A stretch of 64,000 nucleotides of DNA from Pinirhizobacter soli (GCF_015905305.1 NZ_JADZLQ010000002.1:186001-250000), one strand, 5' to 3'; positions 20,433 through 30,077 are shown, numbered from the stretch's first letter. Program-made: numbers and translations. The notes: generated from the letters alone by a model not told the origin.

Positions 20433-22781
20433 TTATTCCTGCCACCAGCGGCGAATATCGCGGCGCCAGCGCGTTTGGACGACGGGAGGCTGCCCGGCCA
20501 GCAAATGGATGCCGATGGCGCCGTCGCTGGCAGTGTTTGAAATGTCCACGGCATGCCGTTGCAGGCGGCCGATGACATCGCGGTGGGGATGGCCAAACCG
20601 GTTGCGCCATCCTGCCGAGACGATGGCATGCGTGGGTTCAAGTGCCCGCAGGAAGGCCTCGGACGTGGCGCTGGCGCTGCCGTGATGGCCGGCCACCAGC
20701 ACTGTCGGCGGCCCGGCCCCCACCTTGTTTGCCAGGGCCCCCTCCACCGCCTTGCCCGCATCGCCCGGCAGAAAGAGGCGCCCGGCATCGGTGGTCACCA
20801 GCACGACGCAGGAGCGGTCGTTGGCAGGCCCTGAGCCTGAGGCGGGCCAGACATCGAACCGCACGCCGTCCCATGTCCAGCTTGATTCCACACATGGATT
20901 CGCACCGGGTGCCGTACGGCGGGGCTCACCGCTTATTCGCCGCACCGCTGGGTAGGCCATGACCACCGAGGCCTCGCCTCCTGCATGGTCGATATCGCCA
21001 TGGCTGAGCACCAGCATGTCCAGCGTGTGCACGCCTGACGTGCGAAGTGCCGGTACCACCACCGCGGCTCCCAGGTCGTATCCCGATCGCGAGCGCGGGC
21101 CTGCATCCACCAGCATGGCATGCGAGTGCGTCTGCACCAGCACCGAAAGCCCCTGCCCCACATCCCACACCGATGCATGCACCGCACCGGTGCTGGGCCG
21201 GTCGGCCGGCGGCCACGCCACCGCGGCCAGCGGCAGCAAGCCGAGCCATCGCCGTGGCCACCCGCGTGGCGCACAAAACCACAATGCGCCGGCGATGCCC
21301 GATACCACAAGGGCCGGGCCGCCGCCGGCGAGCGACCATTGCCCATGCGGTATCCGTGCGAAAGCCTGCAGCAGCCACCACGTGGCATCCATACCGGCGG
21401 CGGCCAATTGCAGGACGGGTGTGGCGACCGTCCCCACACCATGGAGCAACAACGCACCGGCAAGGATCAACGGCACCACCACGATGCTGACGAAAGGCGC
21501 CACCAACACATTGGCAAGCATGCCCACGAGCGACCATTGTCCGAAGAAGGCAACGCTGAGCGGCATCAACGCCAGGGTCATCAGCAGCTGCATGCGTAGC
21601 AATTGCACGAACCAGGCGCACACGCTGCGCTGTGCCGGACCGAGCATGCCCACCAAAAGTGCAACGCCCGCGAAGGAAAGCCAGAAACCGGCGGCGAGCG
21701 GCGCCATGGGATCGACCATCAAAACGGCAACCAGGGCCATGGCCAGGACATGCGACGGCGCCACATGACGTCGGCGTGCATGGGCTAAGGCAACGATACA
21801 GACCATGATCGTGCTGCGCACGGCCGGTAGGCCGGCGCCTGCCAGCATGCAGTACGGCAACACCAGGACCACGGCACCCACGGCCTGTGCCACCTGGCGC
21901 GGCACGCGGAGCCCCAGCGAGGGCCACGCTCGCCACGCCAGGCCTGCCAGCCAGGCGGCGAGAAGGGCCGCCATGCCGGTGTGCAGGCCGGAGATCGCCA
22001 CCAGGTGGGCCGTTCCGGTCACCCGTGCCAGATGCCAGTCAGCCTCGTCCAGGCTTCGCGTGTCCCCAACAGCCAGGGCCAGCACCAGGCGGGCCGCACG
22101 CCGGCCGCCGAGCCGCTCGGCCACCGTGTCACCGATCGTCTCGCGGACGCCGTCGATGCACTGCATCGTGCCGAGGTTACGATTCAGTGGACCGTCGCGC
22201 ACGTAACCGACGGCATCGATGCCGCGCACCACCGCCATGCGTTCGGCATCTTGGCCACCGGGATTGGCCAACCCCCGCGGTCGCTTCAGCCTTAGCAAGA
22301 GCTGCCAACGCGAGCAGGCCGGCGGTGCCCGCACCGCGCCGAACCACGCCACGCGCACACGGCCTTCGAAGCTGTTTGCGTCAAGGTTGCGCTCGATCTC
22401 AAAGACGAAACCCACGCTGTCGTGGTTGCGCACCGCAAGGCTCGCCACACGGCCTTCGACCAGGAAGTCCCTTCCCTCAAGCTCCACTGGCAGGCGAGCG
22501 GACATCGCACGTATCCCCGCCACCGCGGTCACGGCATACCCGAGCATTGCGAGGGCCACCACGGCGACGATCCATTTGCGGGGTACTGCCTGGACCCAGG
22601 TTAGCCAGATGCACAGCAGGGCACCGACAACGCCGATGACCATCGCCACAGGCATGGACGGCAACCGCGGCGACGCCTGCACCACCAGGTTGCCTGAAAA
22701 CATGGCCAGGGCCGCGACGGGCCAGGACATTGACGGGCGCATCGCGGCGTCCACACAGGAAACCCCGAGGTTGCGCGCCAT
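20433..22781 (-). CDS. comEC: DNA internalization channel ComEC/Rec2
   Basis: Inner-membrane channel that takes up single-stranded DNA in transformation. 782 residues if started at the ATG at 22781; the ATG at 22742 (MRPSMSW, just before the first hydrophobic segment) is equally plausible. Order: N-terminal helices and OB-like domain (LEGRDFLVEGRVASLAV), competence domain with many helices (HLVAISGLHTGMAALLAAWL), then a C-terminal metallo-beta-lactamase domain with DMLVLSHGDIDHAGGEA, RLFLPGDAGKAVE and VLVAGHHGS. The metal site looks complete. It lies downstream of lolD on the same strand. Together with other late-competence genes elsewhere this would permit natural transformation. Confidence 0.93.
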   Translation of the reverse strand: MARNLGVSCVDAAMRPSMSWPVAALAMFSGNLVVQASPRLPSMPVAMVIGVVGALLCIWLTWVQAVPRKWIVAVVALAMLGYAVTAVAGIRAMSARLPVELEGRDFLVEGRVASLAVRNHDSVGFVFEIERNLDANSFEGRVRVAWFGAVRAPPACSRWQLLLRLKRPRGLANPGGQDAERMAVVRGIDAVGYVRDGPLNRNLGTMQCIDGVRETIGDTVAERLGGRRAARLVLALAVGDTRSLDEADWHLARVTGTAHLVAISGLHTGMAALLAAWLAGLAWRAWPSLGLRVPRQVAQAVGAVVLVLPYCMLAGAGLPAVRSTIMVCIVALAHARRRHVAPSHVLAMALVAVLMVDPMAPLAAGFWLSFAGVALLVGMLGPAQRSVCAWFVQLLRMQLLMTLALMPLSVAFFGQWSLVGMLANVLVAPFVSIVVVPLILAGALLLHGVGTVATPVLQLAAAGMDATWWLLQAFARIPHGQWSLAGGGPALVVSGIAGALWFCAPRGWPRRWLGLLPLAAVAWPPADRPSTGAVHASVWDVGQGLSVLVQTHSHAMLVDAGPRSRSGYDLGAAVVVPALRTSGVHTLDMLVLSHGDIDHAGGEASVVMAYPAVRRISGEPRRTAPGANPCVESSWTWDGVRFDVWPASGSGPANDRSCVVLVTTDAGRLFLPGDAGKAVEGALANKVGAGPPTVLVAGHHGSASATSEAFLRALEPTHAIVSAGWRNRFGHPHRDVIGRLQRHAVDISNTASDGAIGIHLLAGQPPVVQTRWRRDIRRWWQE

Positions 22782-22831
22782 GCGCCCGCCGCGTCTGCCG
22801 GGAGGCTGCTCAACCGGATGTCGGCATCGCC

Positions 22832-23536
22832 TTAGGCGGCGACGTGCGGGTGCAGCTCGCCGTTGGAGAGTTCCAGCGTCCGATCCATGCGCGCAGCCAG
22901 ACGCGGATCGTGGGTGACCAAAATGAAGCTGGTGCCGATCTCGCGGTTCAATTCGATCATCAGCTCGTACACCTGGGCTGCGTTGTGCTCGTCGAGATTG
23001 CCGGTGGGTTCGTCGCCCAGCACGCAGGTCGGCCGCGTCACCAGCGCGCGCGCCACCGCGCAACGCTGCCGCTCGCCACCGGACATCTCCGAAGGACGAT
23101 GCCCCATGCGCGCGGACAACCCCACGCGCTCGAGCAATACCTGCGATTGCTTCGTGGCCTCGGTGATCGACACGCCGCGAATCAGGAGCGGCATGCACAC
23201 GTTCTCGAGCGCGGTGAATTCCGGCAGCAGATGATGGAACTGGTAGATGAAACCCAGCGAGCGGTTTCGCACGCGGCCGCGCTCGGCGTCGGACAGCTTC
23301 GACAGCACCCGGCCGTCCACTTCCACTTCGCCGCGGGTGAGCGTGTCCAGGCCCCCGATGATGTGCAGCAAGGTGCTCTTGCCCGAACCTGAGGCACCGA
23401 CGATGGCCAGCGTTTCGCCCTTGTGCAGGCTGAAACTCACATTGGAAAGCACGCCCGTGCGCAAGTCGCCTTCTTCGTAGACCTTGGCCACGCCCGAAGC
23501 GCGCAGCACGACCGGGGCGGAAACGGCGTCATTCAT
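22832..23536 (-). CDS. lolD: Lipoprotein-releasing system ATP-binding protein LolD
   Basis: ATPase of the LolCDE complex that extracts outer-membrane lipoproteins from the inner membrane. 234 residues with Walker A GASGSGKSTLLHIIGGLD, the LolD-specific GFIYQFHHLLPEFTALENV, signature MSGGERQRCAVARALV, Walker B CVLGDEPTGNLDE and switch VTHDPRLAARM. Its ATG overlaps the end of lolC by 8 nt (ATGAATGA), so the two are translationally coupled. Confidence 0.96.
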   Translation of the reverse strand: MNDAVSAPVVLRASGVAKVYEEGDLRTGVLSNVSFSLHKGETLAIVGASGSGKSTLLHIIGGLDTLTRGEVEVDGRVLSKLSDAERGRVRNRSLGFIYQFHHLLPEFTALENVCMPLLIRGVSITEATKQSQVLLERVGLSARMGHRPSEMSGGERQRCAVARALVTRPTCVLGDEPTGNLDEHNAAQVYELMIELNREIGTSFILVTHDPRLAARMDRTLELSNGELHPHVAA

Positions 23537-24773
23537 AGCGAAGGGCCTGCGCCGGCTGCGTGCGCGAGGCGCGCCAGGCCGGATAGAGCGTCGCCAGCAA
23601 GGCGAACAGGAAGGTGATCAGCGATACCCAGAAGACGTCGCGGGGTAGCAGCTGGCTGGGCAGTTCGCTGATGTAATAGACGTCCGGCGACAGGAAGGTG
23701 ACCCCGCTGACGCTTTCGATCCACTTCACGATCTGCGGCAAATAAGCCGACAGCAGCGAGCCTATGCCCACGCCGAAGACGATCCCCACCACGCCCACCA
23801 GCAAGCCCTGCACCATGAAGGTGCCCATGATCGACAGCGGCGTGGCGCCCAGGGTGCGCAGGATGGCGATATCGGCCTGCTTGTCCGTCACCAGCATCAT
23901 CAGCATCGAGACCAGGTTGATCACCGCCACCAGGATGATCAGCGACAGGATGATGAACATCACCTTCTTCTCCATCGAAATGGCCGAGAAGAAATTCTGG
24001 TGGCTGTCGTACCAGGTGGTAACGCTATAGACCTGTCCCAGCTGGTCGACCAGTTCCCGAGCCACAGGACGGGCGTTGAACATGTCGTCCAGGCGCAGGC
24101 GGATGCCGGTGGGGCCGTCAAGGTCCGACAGTCGTTCGGCGTCGTGGATATTGATCAGGGCAAGGTTCGAATCGAACTCCTGCATGCCCAGCTCGAAGAT
24201 GCCGCTGACATGGAACTGGCGGATCGTCGGCAATGATCCGGCCACCGGCGACGACCTGAAATTGGGCACCACCACGGTGACGCGGTCGCCCACGTTCACC
24301 CCAAGGTTCTGCGCCAGCTCCTTACCCAGCACGATGTTCCAGCTGCGGTCGGTGAGGTCGGTGAGCTTGCCCGCGACCATTTTCTGGTCGATGTTGGACA
24401 CCTTGGGCTCAAGCGACGGTTCCACGCCGCGCACCTGCGCGCCACTGGAGCGAGGACCCTGCATGAACGACTGGATGTCCACATAGGGCGCGGCGCCCTG
24501 CACGTGCGGGTTGCCGTCGGCGATGTGCACGGCGCGCTGCCAGTCCTGCACCGTCTCGCCCACGCCCGACACGGTGGCATGGGAAATGGCGCCCAGGATG
24601 CGCGTGCGCAGCTCACGGTCGAAGCCGTTCATCACCGACAGCACCGTGATCAGCGCAATCACGCTGATCGAAATACAGGTGATGGCCACGGTGGAAATGA
24701 ACGAGATGAACTGGTTACGGCGCTTGGCCCGGGTGTATCGCAGGCCGATGAATAATTCGAGGGGTCTGAACAT
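23529..24773 (-). CDS. lolC: Lipoprotein-releasing permease LolC/LolE
   Basis: Integral membrane subunit of the lipoprotein release complex, 414 residues. One N-terminal helix (ISTVAITCISISVIALITVL) is followed by a large periplasmic domain (~50-270) and three C-terminal helices (VMFIILSLIILVAVINLVSM; GTFMVQGLLVGVVGIVFGVG; VFWVSLITFLFALLATLYPA). The start MFRPLELFIGLRYTRAKR is the family N-terminus; the frame is open upstream inside ygfX but out of family register. Only one permease gene is present, so the complex may be a LolC/E (LolF-like) homodimer with LolD. Confidence 0.93.
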   Translation of the reverse strand: MFRPLELFIGLRYTRAKRRNQFISFISTVAITCISISVIALITVLSVMNGFDRELRTRILGAISHATVSGVGETVQDWQRAVHIADGNPHVQGAAPYVDIQSFMQGPRSSGAQVRGVEPSLEPKVSNIDQKMVAGKLTDLTDRSWNIVLGKELAQNLGVNVGDRVTVVVPNFRSSPVAGSLPTIRQFHVSGIFELGMQEFDSNLALINIHDAERLSDLDGPTGIRLRLDDMFNARPVARELVDQLGQVYSVTTWYDSHQNFFSAISMEKKVMFIILSLIILVAVINLVSMLMMLVTDKQADIAILRTLGATPLSIMGTFMVQGLLVGVVGIVFGVGIGSLLSAYLPQIVKWIESVSGVTFLSPDVYYISELPSQLLPRDVFWVSLITFLFALLATLYPAWRASRTQPAQALRYE

Positions 24774-24870
24774 GCGGCTCAATCGCGGGCGATGGGTGGT
24801 GTCGCATCCGGCATCCGGTTGCGCCACCGCACCCGGCAGAGTGCCCGAACGCGTCGGTGGCGGCAAGCTG

Positions 24871-25278
24871 TCAGCGCGTCCGCTGGCCGGCCAGGCGGAT
24901 CCGCAGGTGGCGCCAGGTGTCGGCCGGAAGGTCGGACGCGGTGAGCAACAGGGTGTGCGTACCGTCTGGGAAGGCCAGCCGCAGCACGACCACACTGGCG
25001 AGCCGGGCACTACCCACCAATTGCGCGTCCTGTCGGCCCTTTCCAGGTGGGAGCACCGACCACTGGCCGTCGCCATCCCAGGTTATCTGCAAGGGTCCGC
25101 GGAGCGGCCGCCAGGTGAGCCACCCGGCCACGGCGAGGACGGCCAGGGTGATCCGGACGGCGCCCGGCAGGCCGCTGGCCGCCACGCAACCCACGGCGAT
25201 GAGCGTCATCACGCCCACCGCCAGGCGCACCCGCGGCGAGGGTGAGTATTCAAAGTCGATGTCGGGCGCGGATCTCAT
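24871..25278 (-). CDS. YgfX (CptA) family membrane protein
   Basis: 135 residues with two close hydrophobic segments near the N-terminus (VRLAVGVMTLIAVGCVAASGL, then VRITLAVLAVAGWLTW) and a soluble C-terminal part. The start MRSAPDIDFEYSPSPR has the IDFxYxPSxR pattern seen in YgfX proteins. The family usually follows sdhE, as here, and the E. coli member has been described as a toxin-like inhibitor of cytoskeletal proteins; that role is disputed. The gene overlaps the end of sdhE by 29 nt. Confidence 0.7.
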   Translation of the reverse strand: MRSAPDIDFEYSPSPRVRLAVGVMTLIAVGCVAASGLPGAVRITLAVLAVAGWLTWRPLRGPLQITWDGDGQWSVLPPGKGRQDAQLVGSARLASVVVLRLAFPDGTHTLLLTASDLPADTWRHLRIRLAGQRTR

Positions 25279-25498
25279 CGATGATGCGGGCGAAGTCCTC
25301 GCGCCCTGGCCTTCCATGTCCCATCACCCAGTCCCAGAGGTCGGGGTCCTGTACGTCGAGCAGTTCGTCGAATGCCTTGCGGGTGGCTTCGTCGGCGCCG
25401 GCGAAGGATTCGTCCAGCCAACTGCCGAACAGCGCATCGAGTTCGCGGGTGCCGCGGCGGGTACGCCAGCGCAGGCGACGGATGATGGTCTCGTCCAT
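25250..25498 (-). CDS. sdhE: FAD assembly factor SdhE (YgfY)
   Basis: 82-residue cytosolic chaperone needed for covalent attachment of FAD to SdhA. It has the family motif RRGTRELDALFGSWLDE, carrying the RGxxE residues that contact the flavoprotein, and DPDLWDWVMGHGRP. It follows sdhB by 17 bp and precedes ygfX. This is the equivalent of mitochondrial SDHAF2. Confidence 0.94.
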   Translation of the reverse strand: MDETIIRRLRWRTRRGTRELDALFGSWLDESFAGADEATRKAFDELLDVQDPDLWDWVMGHGRPGREDFARIIDEIRARHRL

Positions 25499-25515
25499 CG
25501 CCTGCGTGTCCTTAC

Positions 25516-26301
25516 TTAGGCCGAACGGCGCTGCACGATCAGCTTCTTGATCTCCGCGATCGCCTTGGCCGGGTTAAGGCCCTTCGGGCAGGTGCGCGCG
25601 CAGTTCATGATGGTGTGGCAGCGATACAGCTTGAACGGATCTTCCAGGTCGTCCAGGCGTGCACCGGTGTCCTCGTCGCGGCTGTCGACGATCCAGCGAT
25701 AGGCCTGGAGCAGGATGGCAGGACCCAGGTAACGGTCGCCGTTCCACCAGTAGCTCGGGCACGAGGTGCTGCAGCAGGCGCACAGGATGCACTCGTACAG
25801 GCCGTCGATCTTCTTGCGGTCTTCCGGCGACTGCAGGCGTTCCTTATCGGCCGGCGCCGGGCTCTGCGTACGCAGCCACGGCTTGATCGAGGCGAACTGG
25901 GCGTAGAAGTGGGTAAGGTCGGGGACGAGGTCCTTCACCACCGGCATGTGCGGCAGTGGGTAGATCGCCACCGTACCGCCGCTGCATTCGTCCACCGCGC
26001 GCGTGCAGGCCAGCGTGTTGGTGCCGTCGATGTTCATCGCGCACGAACCGCAGATGCCCTCGCGGCAGGAACGACGCAGGGTGAGCGTGGGATCGATCTC
26101 GTTCTTGATCTTAAGCAATACGTCCAGGACCATCGGGCCGCAGGCGGCCATGTCCACTTCGTAGGTATCGGTACGCGGGTTCTGCCCGTCGTCCGGATTC
26201 CAGCGATAGACCTTGAAGGTACGGGGCTTCTTCGCCCCCGGGGACGCGTGGTGCTTACCGCCCTGGACCTTGGAATTCTTCGGTAGCGTGAACTCGGCCA
26301 C
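25516..26301 (-). CDS. sdhB: Succinate dehydrogenase iron-sulfur subunit
   Basis: Electron-transfer subunit of complex II, 261 residues. 2Fe-2S ligands lie in [17 protein letters not shown] plus TLACTRAV. Two further clusters are ligated by [16 protein letters not shown] and [14 protein letters not shown]. The start is a GTG at 26301, chosen because it sits behind a clear GGAGAGG ribosome site; no ATG fits. Compared with E. coli there is an N-terminal extension of about 25 residues ([20 protein letters not shown]). It lies 25 bp downstream of sdhA. Confidence 0.96.
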   Translation of the reverse strand: MAEFTLPKNSKVQGGKHHASPGAKKPRTFKVYRWNPDDGQNPRTDTYEVDMAACGPMVLDVLLKIKNEIDPTLTLRRSCREGICGSCAMNIDGTNTLACTRAVDECSGGTVAIYPLPHMPVVKDLVPDLTHFYAQFASIKPWLRTQSPAPADKERLQSPEDRKKIDGLYECILCACCSTSCPSYWWNGDRYLGPAILLQAYRWIVDSRDEDTGARLDDLEDPFKLYRCHTIMNCARTCPKGLNPAKAIAEIKKLIVQRRSA

Positions 26302-26326
26302 GATTGCCTCTCCAGATAACGGTTGT

Positions 26327-28114
26327 TTAGTAGACGCGCTTCTTCGGCGGCACCACCTCGACCTCATCGGTCAGGGTGTACATGTGCACCGGACGGAAGT
26401 CGAAGCGGCTGTTGCCGGCTTCGTCGATCCACACCAGCGTGTGCTTCTGCCACTCAGTGTCGTTGCGGTCGGGGAAGTCCTCGCGGGCATGGGCGCCACG
26501 GCTTTCCGGACGCTGCCGGGCCGAGTGCATGGTGGCCACGGCCTGGTCCAGCAGGTTGCCCAGCTCCAGCGTTTCGATCAGGTCGGAGTTCCATACCAGG
26601 GAACGGTCGCTCACGGCGACGTCCTTGAACATGTCGTGGACTTCGGAGATCTTCTTGGAGCCTTCGTCGAGCGTCTGGCCGGTGCGGAATACCGCGGCGT
26701 CGCTCTGCATGGTCTTCTGCATGGCGGCGCGGATCTCGGCCGTGGGCTTGCTGCCCTTGGCATAGCGGATGCCGTCGAAGCGGGCCAGGGCCTTGTCCAG
26801 CACATTGGCCGGGAGATCCTTGTGGGCCGTCTCGGGCTTGATCAGCTCCGCGCAGCGGTGCGACACCGCGCGTCCGAATACCACCAGGTCCAGCAGCGAG
26901 TTGGAGCCCAGGCGATTGGCGCCGTGCACCGACACGCAAGCCGCCTCGCCGATGGCGAACAGGCCCGGCACCACGGCGTCGGGATTGTCGCCCTGCCTGG
27001 TCACCACTTCGCCGTGGTAGTTGGTGGGGATGCCACCCATGTTGTAGTGCACCGTCGGCAGCACCGGGATCGGCTCCTTGGTGACGTCGACGCCGGCGAA
27101 GATGCGCGCGGATTCGGCGATGCCCGGCAGGCGCTCGTGGATCACTTCCGGACCCAGGTGCATCAGGTTCAGGTGGATGTGATCCTTGTGCTCGCCCACG
27201 CCGCGGCCTTCGCGGATCTCGATGGTCATGGCGCGGCTGACGACGTCGCGCGAGGCAAGATCCTTGGCGCTGGGCGCATAGCGCTCCATGAAGCGCTCGC
27301 CCTCGGAGTTGGTGAGGTAACCGCCCTCGCCACGCACGCCCTCGGTGATCAGGCAGCCTGCACCGTAGATGCCGGTGGGATGGAACTGCACGAACTCCAT
27401 GTCCTGCAGCGGCAGGCCGGCACGCAGCACCATGCCGCCGCCGTCACCGGTGCAGGTATGGGCGGAGGTGGCGCTGAAATACGCGCGGCCATAACCGCCG
27501 GTGGCCATCACCACCGCGTGGCCGCGGAAGAAATGCAGGCTGCCGTCATTCATGTCCAGCGCCAGCACGCCGCGGCAGGTGCCGTCGGCGTCGAAGATCA
27601 GGTCGATGGCGAAGTATTCGATGAAGAACGTGGCGTCGTGCGCCAGCGCCTGCTGGTAGAGCGTATGCAGGATGGCGTGGCCGGTGCGGTCGGCCGCGGC
27701 GCAGGTGCGCTGCGCGGTGCCCTGCCCGTAATGGGTGGTCATGCCGCCGAACGGGCGCTGGTAGATCTTGCCTTCCTCGGTACGCGAGAACGGCACACCG
27801 TAATGTTCCAGTTCGATGATCGCGGGGATGGCCTCGCGGCACATGTATTCGATCGCGTCCTGGTCGCCCAGCCAGTCCGATCCCTTGATGGTGTCGTAGA
27901 AGTGGAAGCGCCAGTCGTCTTCGCCCATGTTGCCCAGTGCCGCGGAGATGCCGCCTTGCGCCGCCACGGTGTGAGAACGGGTGGGAAATACCTTGGTGAT
28001 GCACGCGGCCTTCAGGCCTTTTTCGGCCAGGCCGAAGGTGGCGCGCAGGCCCGCGCCGCCGGCGCCGACCACGATCACATCATATTTGTGTTGCTGGACC
28101 TTATAGGCTTCCAT
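26327..28114 (-). CDS. sdhA: Succinate dehydrogenase flavoprotein subunit
   Basis: Catalytic subunit of complex II that oxidises succinate to fumarate with covalent FAD; 595 residues. Visible are the dinucleotide fold [37 protein letters not shown] with the His that binds FAD, the substrate loop [20 protein letters not shown], and [15 protein letters not shown] near the C-terminus. It starts 3 bp after sdhD. Confidence 0.97.
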   Translation of the reverse strand: MEAYKVQQHKYDVIVVGAGGAGLRATFGLAEKGLKAACITKVFPTRSHTVAAQGGISAALGNMGEDDWRFHFYDTIKGSDWLGDQDAIEYMCREAIPAIIELEHYGVPFSRTEEGKIYQRPFGGMTTHYGQGTAQRTCAAADRTGHAILHTLYQQALAHDATFFIEYFAIDLIFDADGTCRGVLALDMNDGSLHFFRGHAVVMATGGYGRAYFSATSAHTCTGDGGGMVLRAGLPLQDMEFVQFHPTGIYGAGCLITEGVRGEGGYLTNSEGERFMERYAPSAKDLASRDVVSRAMTIEIREGRGVGEHKDHIHLNLMHLGPEVIHERLPGIAESARIFAGVDVTKEPIPVLPTVHYNMGGIPTNYHGEVVTRQGDNPDAVVPGLFAIGEAACVSVHGANRLGSNSLLDLVVFGRAVSHRCAELIKPETAHKDLPANVLDKALARFDGIRYAKGSKPTAEIRAAMQKTMQSDAAVFRTGQTLDEGSKKISEVHDMFKDVAVSDRSLVWNSDLIETLELGNLLDQAVATMHSARQRPESRGAHAREDFPDRNDTEWQKHTLVWIDEAGNSRFDFRPVHMYTLTDEVEVVPPKKRVY

Positions 28115-28117
28115 CGA

Positions 28118-28504
28118 TCAGCTTCCCAACGCGATACGCAGGACGGCGAGCACGCCGGCCAGGACGCCCGCGACCGCGAGCAGTTTGATGACGATCATCG
28201 AGGTCACTTCCAGCCAGCGGGTGTGCACATAGTCTTCGATCACCACTTGCAGGCCGAGTACCGCATGCCAGAAGGCGGCGATGATGAAGGCGATCATCAG
28301 CAGTGCGTTCCAGGGGCGCGCGATGGACGCGCGCACGGCCTGGTAGTCGTGGCCCAGCAGGCCCAGCACCAGCACCACGAACCACAGCACCAGTACGACG
28401 AGCGCGATGGCGGTCAGGCGCTGGCTCCACCAGTGGCCCACGCCATCCTTCGCCGAGCCAAGGCCCCGGGCCCGCTGCAGCGGGTTGCGCAGATCGCGGC
28501 TCAT
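28118..28504 (-). CDS. sdhD: Succinate dehydrogenase membrane anchor SdhD
   Basis: 128-residue inner-membrane anchor with three hydrophobic segments (LTAIALVVLVLWFVVLVLGL; LLMIAFIIAAFWHAVLGLQV; IVIKLLAVAGVLAGVLAVLR). With SdhC it holds haem b and the quinone site; His and Asp/Tyr candidates are in AAFWHAVLGLQVVIEDYVH. The start at 28504 overlaps the sdhC stop (ATGA). Confidence 0.92.
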   Translation of the reverse strand: MSRDLRNPLQRARGLGSAKDGVGHWWSQRLTAIALVVLVLWFVVLVLGLLGHDYQAVRASIARPWNALLMIAFIIAAFWHAVLGLQVVIEDYVHTRWLEVTSMIVIKLLAVAGVLAGVLAVLRIALGS

Positions 28505-28893
28505 GCGGCGCCTCCCATGAACACGTAGGCCCAGGTGGCAAGCGTAAGAACCAGCGATCCAATGATCGAGAACCAGCTTGCCTTGATGAAGGTGCTGATG
28601 GCGTAACCGGCGCCAGCGTCCTGGTAAAGGTGGCGGATGCCATTGATGAAGTGGAACCACAGCGCCCAGGTCCAGGCGAACAGCAGCGCCAGGCCCAGCG
28701 GCGAGGCAGCGATGGCATGGAAGCTGGCCCAGGCGTCAGGACCCATGGACAGGGCGACGAGGCCCCACAGGATGACCAGGCTGCCCACGGCAAGGGCGAT
28801 ACCGGTGGCGCGGTGCAGGATGGAAGTGACCATCTGCGACTGCCACTTGTAGATCTGCAGGTGCGGGGAAAGAGGTCGAGTGGTCTGTGCCAT
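28501..28893 (-). CDS. sdhC: Succinate dehydrogenase cytochrome b556 subunit SdhC
   Basis: 130-residue membrane anchor. The N-terminal RPLSPHLQIYKWQSQMVTSI and the SILHRATGIALAVGSLV haem/quinone helix are diagnostic. Two more helices follow (WTWALWFHFINGIRHLYQD, SIIGSLVLTLATWAYVFMG). It is the first structural gene of sdhCDAB, 95 bp downstream of the SDHAF4-like gene. Confidence 0.94.
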   Translation of the reverse strand: MAQTTRPLSPHLQIYKWQSQMVTSILHRATGIALAVGSLVILWGLVALSMGPDAWASFHAIAASPLGLALLFAWTWALWFHFINGIRHLYQDAGAGYAISTFIKASWFSIIGSLVLTLATWAYVFMGGAA

Positions 28894-28987
28894 GGCGGCT
28901 ATCCTTCAGGAATCGCTTGACGCCCCTCCCCGACCACCCTCGTCGACCCATGCGCAACGGCCTGCCCCTTGGGGCCGGCTTTTGCCC

Positions 28988-29155
28988 TCAGAAGTCGATG
29001 CAGCGTCCATTCTTTTCCCAATCGCCGTAGCGGGTGGGATCAAGCGGTGGACGCTCTTCCTGCTTCATGGCCGGTGCCGCGGGTGCGGCGCCGTGGCCGG
29101 TTTCCACGACCGTGGATTCCGGGGCCTGGGCAGGAGGGGCAGACGTGTCAGGCAT
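28988..29155 (-). CDS. DUF1674 / SDHAF4-like succinate dehydrogenase assembly factor
   Basis: 55-residue protein. An Ala/Pro-rich N-terminus of about 35 residues is followed by the canonical C-terminal signature PLDPTRYGDWEKNGRCIDF. In eukaryotes this family (SDHAF4) protects the flavinated SdhA before it joins SdhB; bacterial members are less studied. The signature is unmistakable and the position, first gene upstream of sdhC on the same strand, supports the same job. ATG at 29155; divergent from ygfZ across 94 bp that should hold the sdh promoter. Confidence 0.88.
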   Translation of the reverse strand: MPDTSAPPAQAPESTVVETGHGAAPAAPAMKQEERPPLDPTRYGDWEKNGRCIDF

Positions 29156-29249
29156 GGTTTTCAAAGCCTGCGAATGTTAAACCCTGTGCAACCGCAGCAC
29201 AACTGAAGGGGGGCTGGATTGCGCCCGGGGACGCCCTAACATCTTCCCG

Positions 29250-30077
29250 ATGCAGAACCCATCGATGCCAGCCTCCCTCCTTATCCTCGACGGTCCTGAC
29301 GCCGCCGCCTTTGCCCAGGCCCAGTTTTCCTCCGATGTCTCAGGCTTGGCCCCGGGACAGTGGCAGTGGAGCGCCTGGCTGGATGCGAAGGGACGCTGCC
29401 GCGCCTTCCTGCAGTTGGCACGGCCGGCCACTGACCGTTTCACTGCCCTGCTGCGCGGTGGCGACGCGGCGGCCATGGCGGAAGATCTCAGGCGCTTCGT
29501 CTTCCGTTCCAAAGTACGTATTGCCGCCACCGACGACATGACAGTAGTCGATGGGCCTGCGTTGCACGACGGCTTGATCACCGTCGATGAAGATGACGGC
29601 ATCACCTACGGCGGCGGCATCCGAAGCTGGCGCATCGTCAACGCGACAAGCAAGCACGCAATCGAGCATGCGACGCGTGACTGGATCCAACATGACATCG
29701 ACGCGGGATTCGCTTGGCTGCCCGATGCAGCGATCGGTGAACTGTTGCCGCAGTCGCTATCCTTCGAACGCCTTGGCGCGGTGAGTTTCAACAAGGGATG
29801 TTTCCCGGGACAGGAAATTGTCGCGCGCATGCATTACCGCGGCGCAGGCAAGCAGCGCCTGCATACAGCGAGTTTCGACGTCATCGCTTCACCAGGTGCG
29901 ACATTGCGCCGCAACAACGCTGCTGCCGGCATGGTGTTGAACACTCATGTCGTCAATGGCGCAAGCAAGGCACTGGTGATCCTGAACGACGCGGGCCTTG
30001 GCGACGAACGCACTGGGATATTCGATGTCCAAGGTGTTGATGCGAACCTTGCATCGCTGCACACATGGCCACATTGA
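29250..30077 (+). CDS. ygfZ: Folate-binding Fe-S cluster maintenance protein YgfZ
   Basis: 275-residue cytosolic protein of the GcvT-like fold that uses tetrahydrofolate to support Fe-S enzymes such as MiaB, and tRNA modification. Its diagnostic motif NKGCFPGQEIVARMHYRG holds the functional Cys (C184). ATG at 29250; an ATG at 29265 is also possible. It is divergent from the sdh operon, a fitting neighbour since SdhB carries three Fe-S clusters. Confidence 0.92.
   Translation: MQNPSMPASLLILDGPDAAAFAQAQFSSDVSGLAPGQWQWSAWLDAKGRCRAFLQLARPATDRFTALLRGGDAAAMAEDLRRFVFRSKVRIAATDDMTVVDGPALHDGLITVDEDDGITYGGGIRSWRIVNATSKHAIEHATRDWIQHDIDAGFAWLPDAAIGELLPQSLSFERLGAVSFNKGCFPGQEIVARMHYRGAGKQRLHTASFDVIASPGATLRRNNAAAGMVLNTHVVNGASKALVILNDAGLGDERTGIFDVQGVDANLASLHTWPH

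Noticed and set aside
22782-23198. Longer comEC N-terminus overlapping lolD
   Set aside because: The extension is an out-of-frame reading of lolD; lolD is complete and conserved.
24871-25498. sdhE-ygfX as a toxin-antitoxin system
   Set aside because: The old annotation of this pair as toxin-antitoxin is doubtful; the operon context and SdhE motif point to succinate dehydrogenase assembly.
26213-28528. Long plus-strand open frame opposite sdhA and sdhB
   Set aside because: Its composition (His/Gly/Arg/Ala-rich, no domains) is that of an antisense shadow in high-GC DNA; sdhA and sdhB on the other strand are certain.
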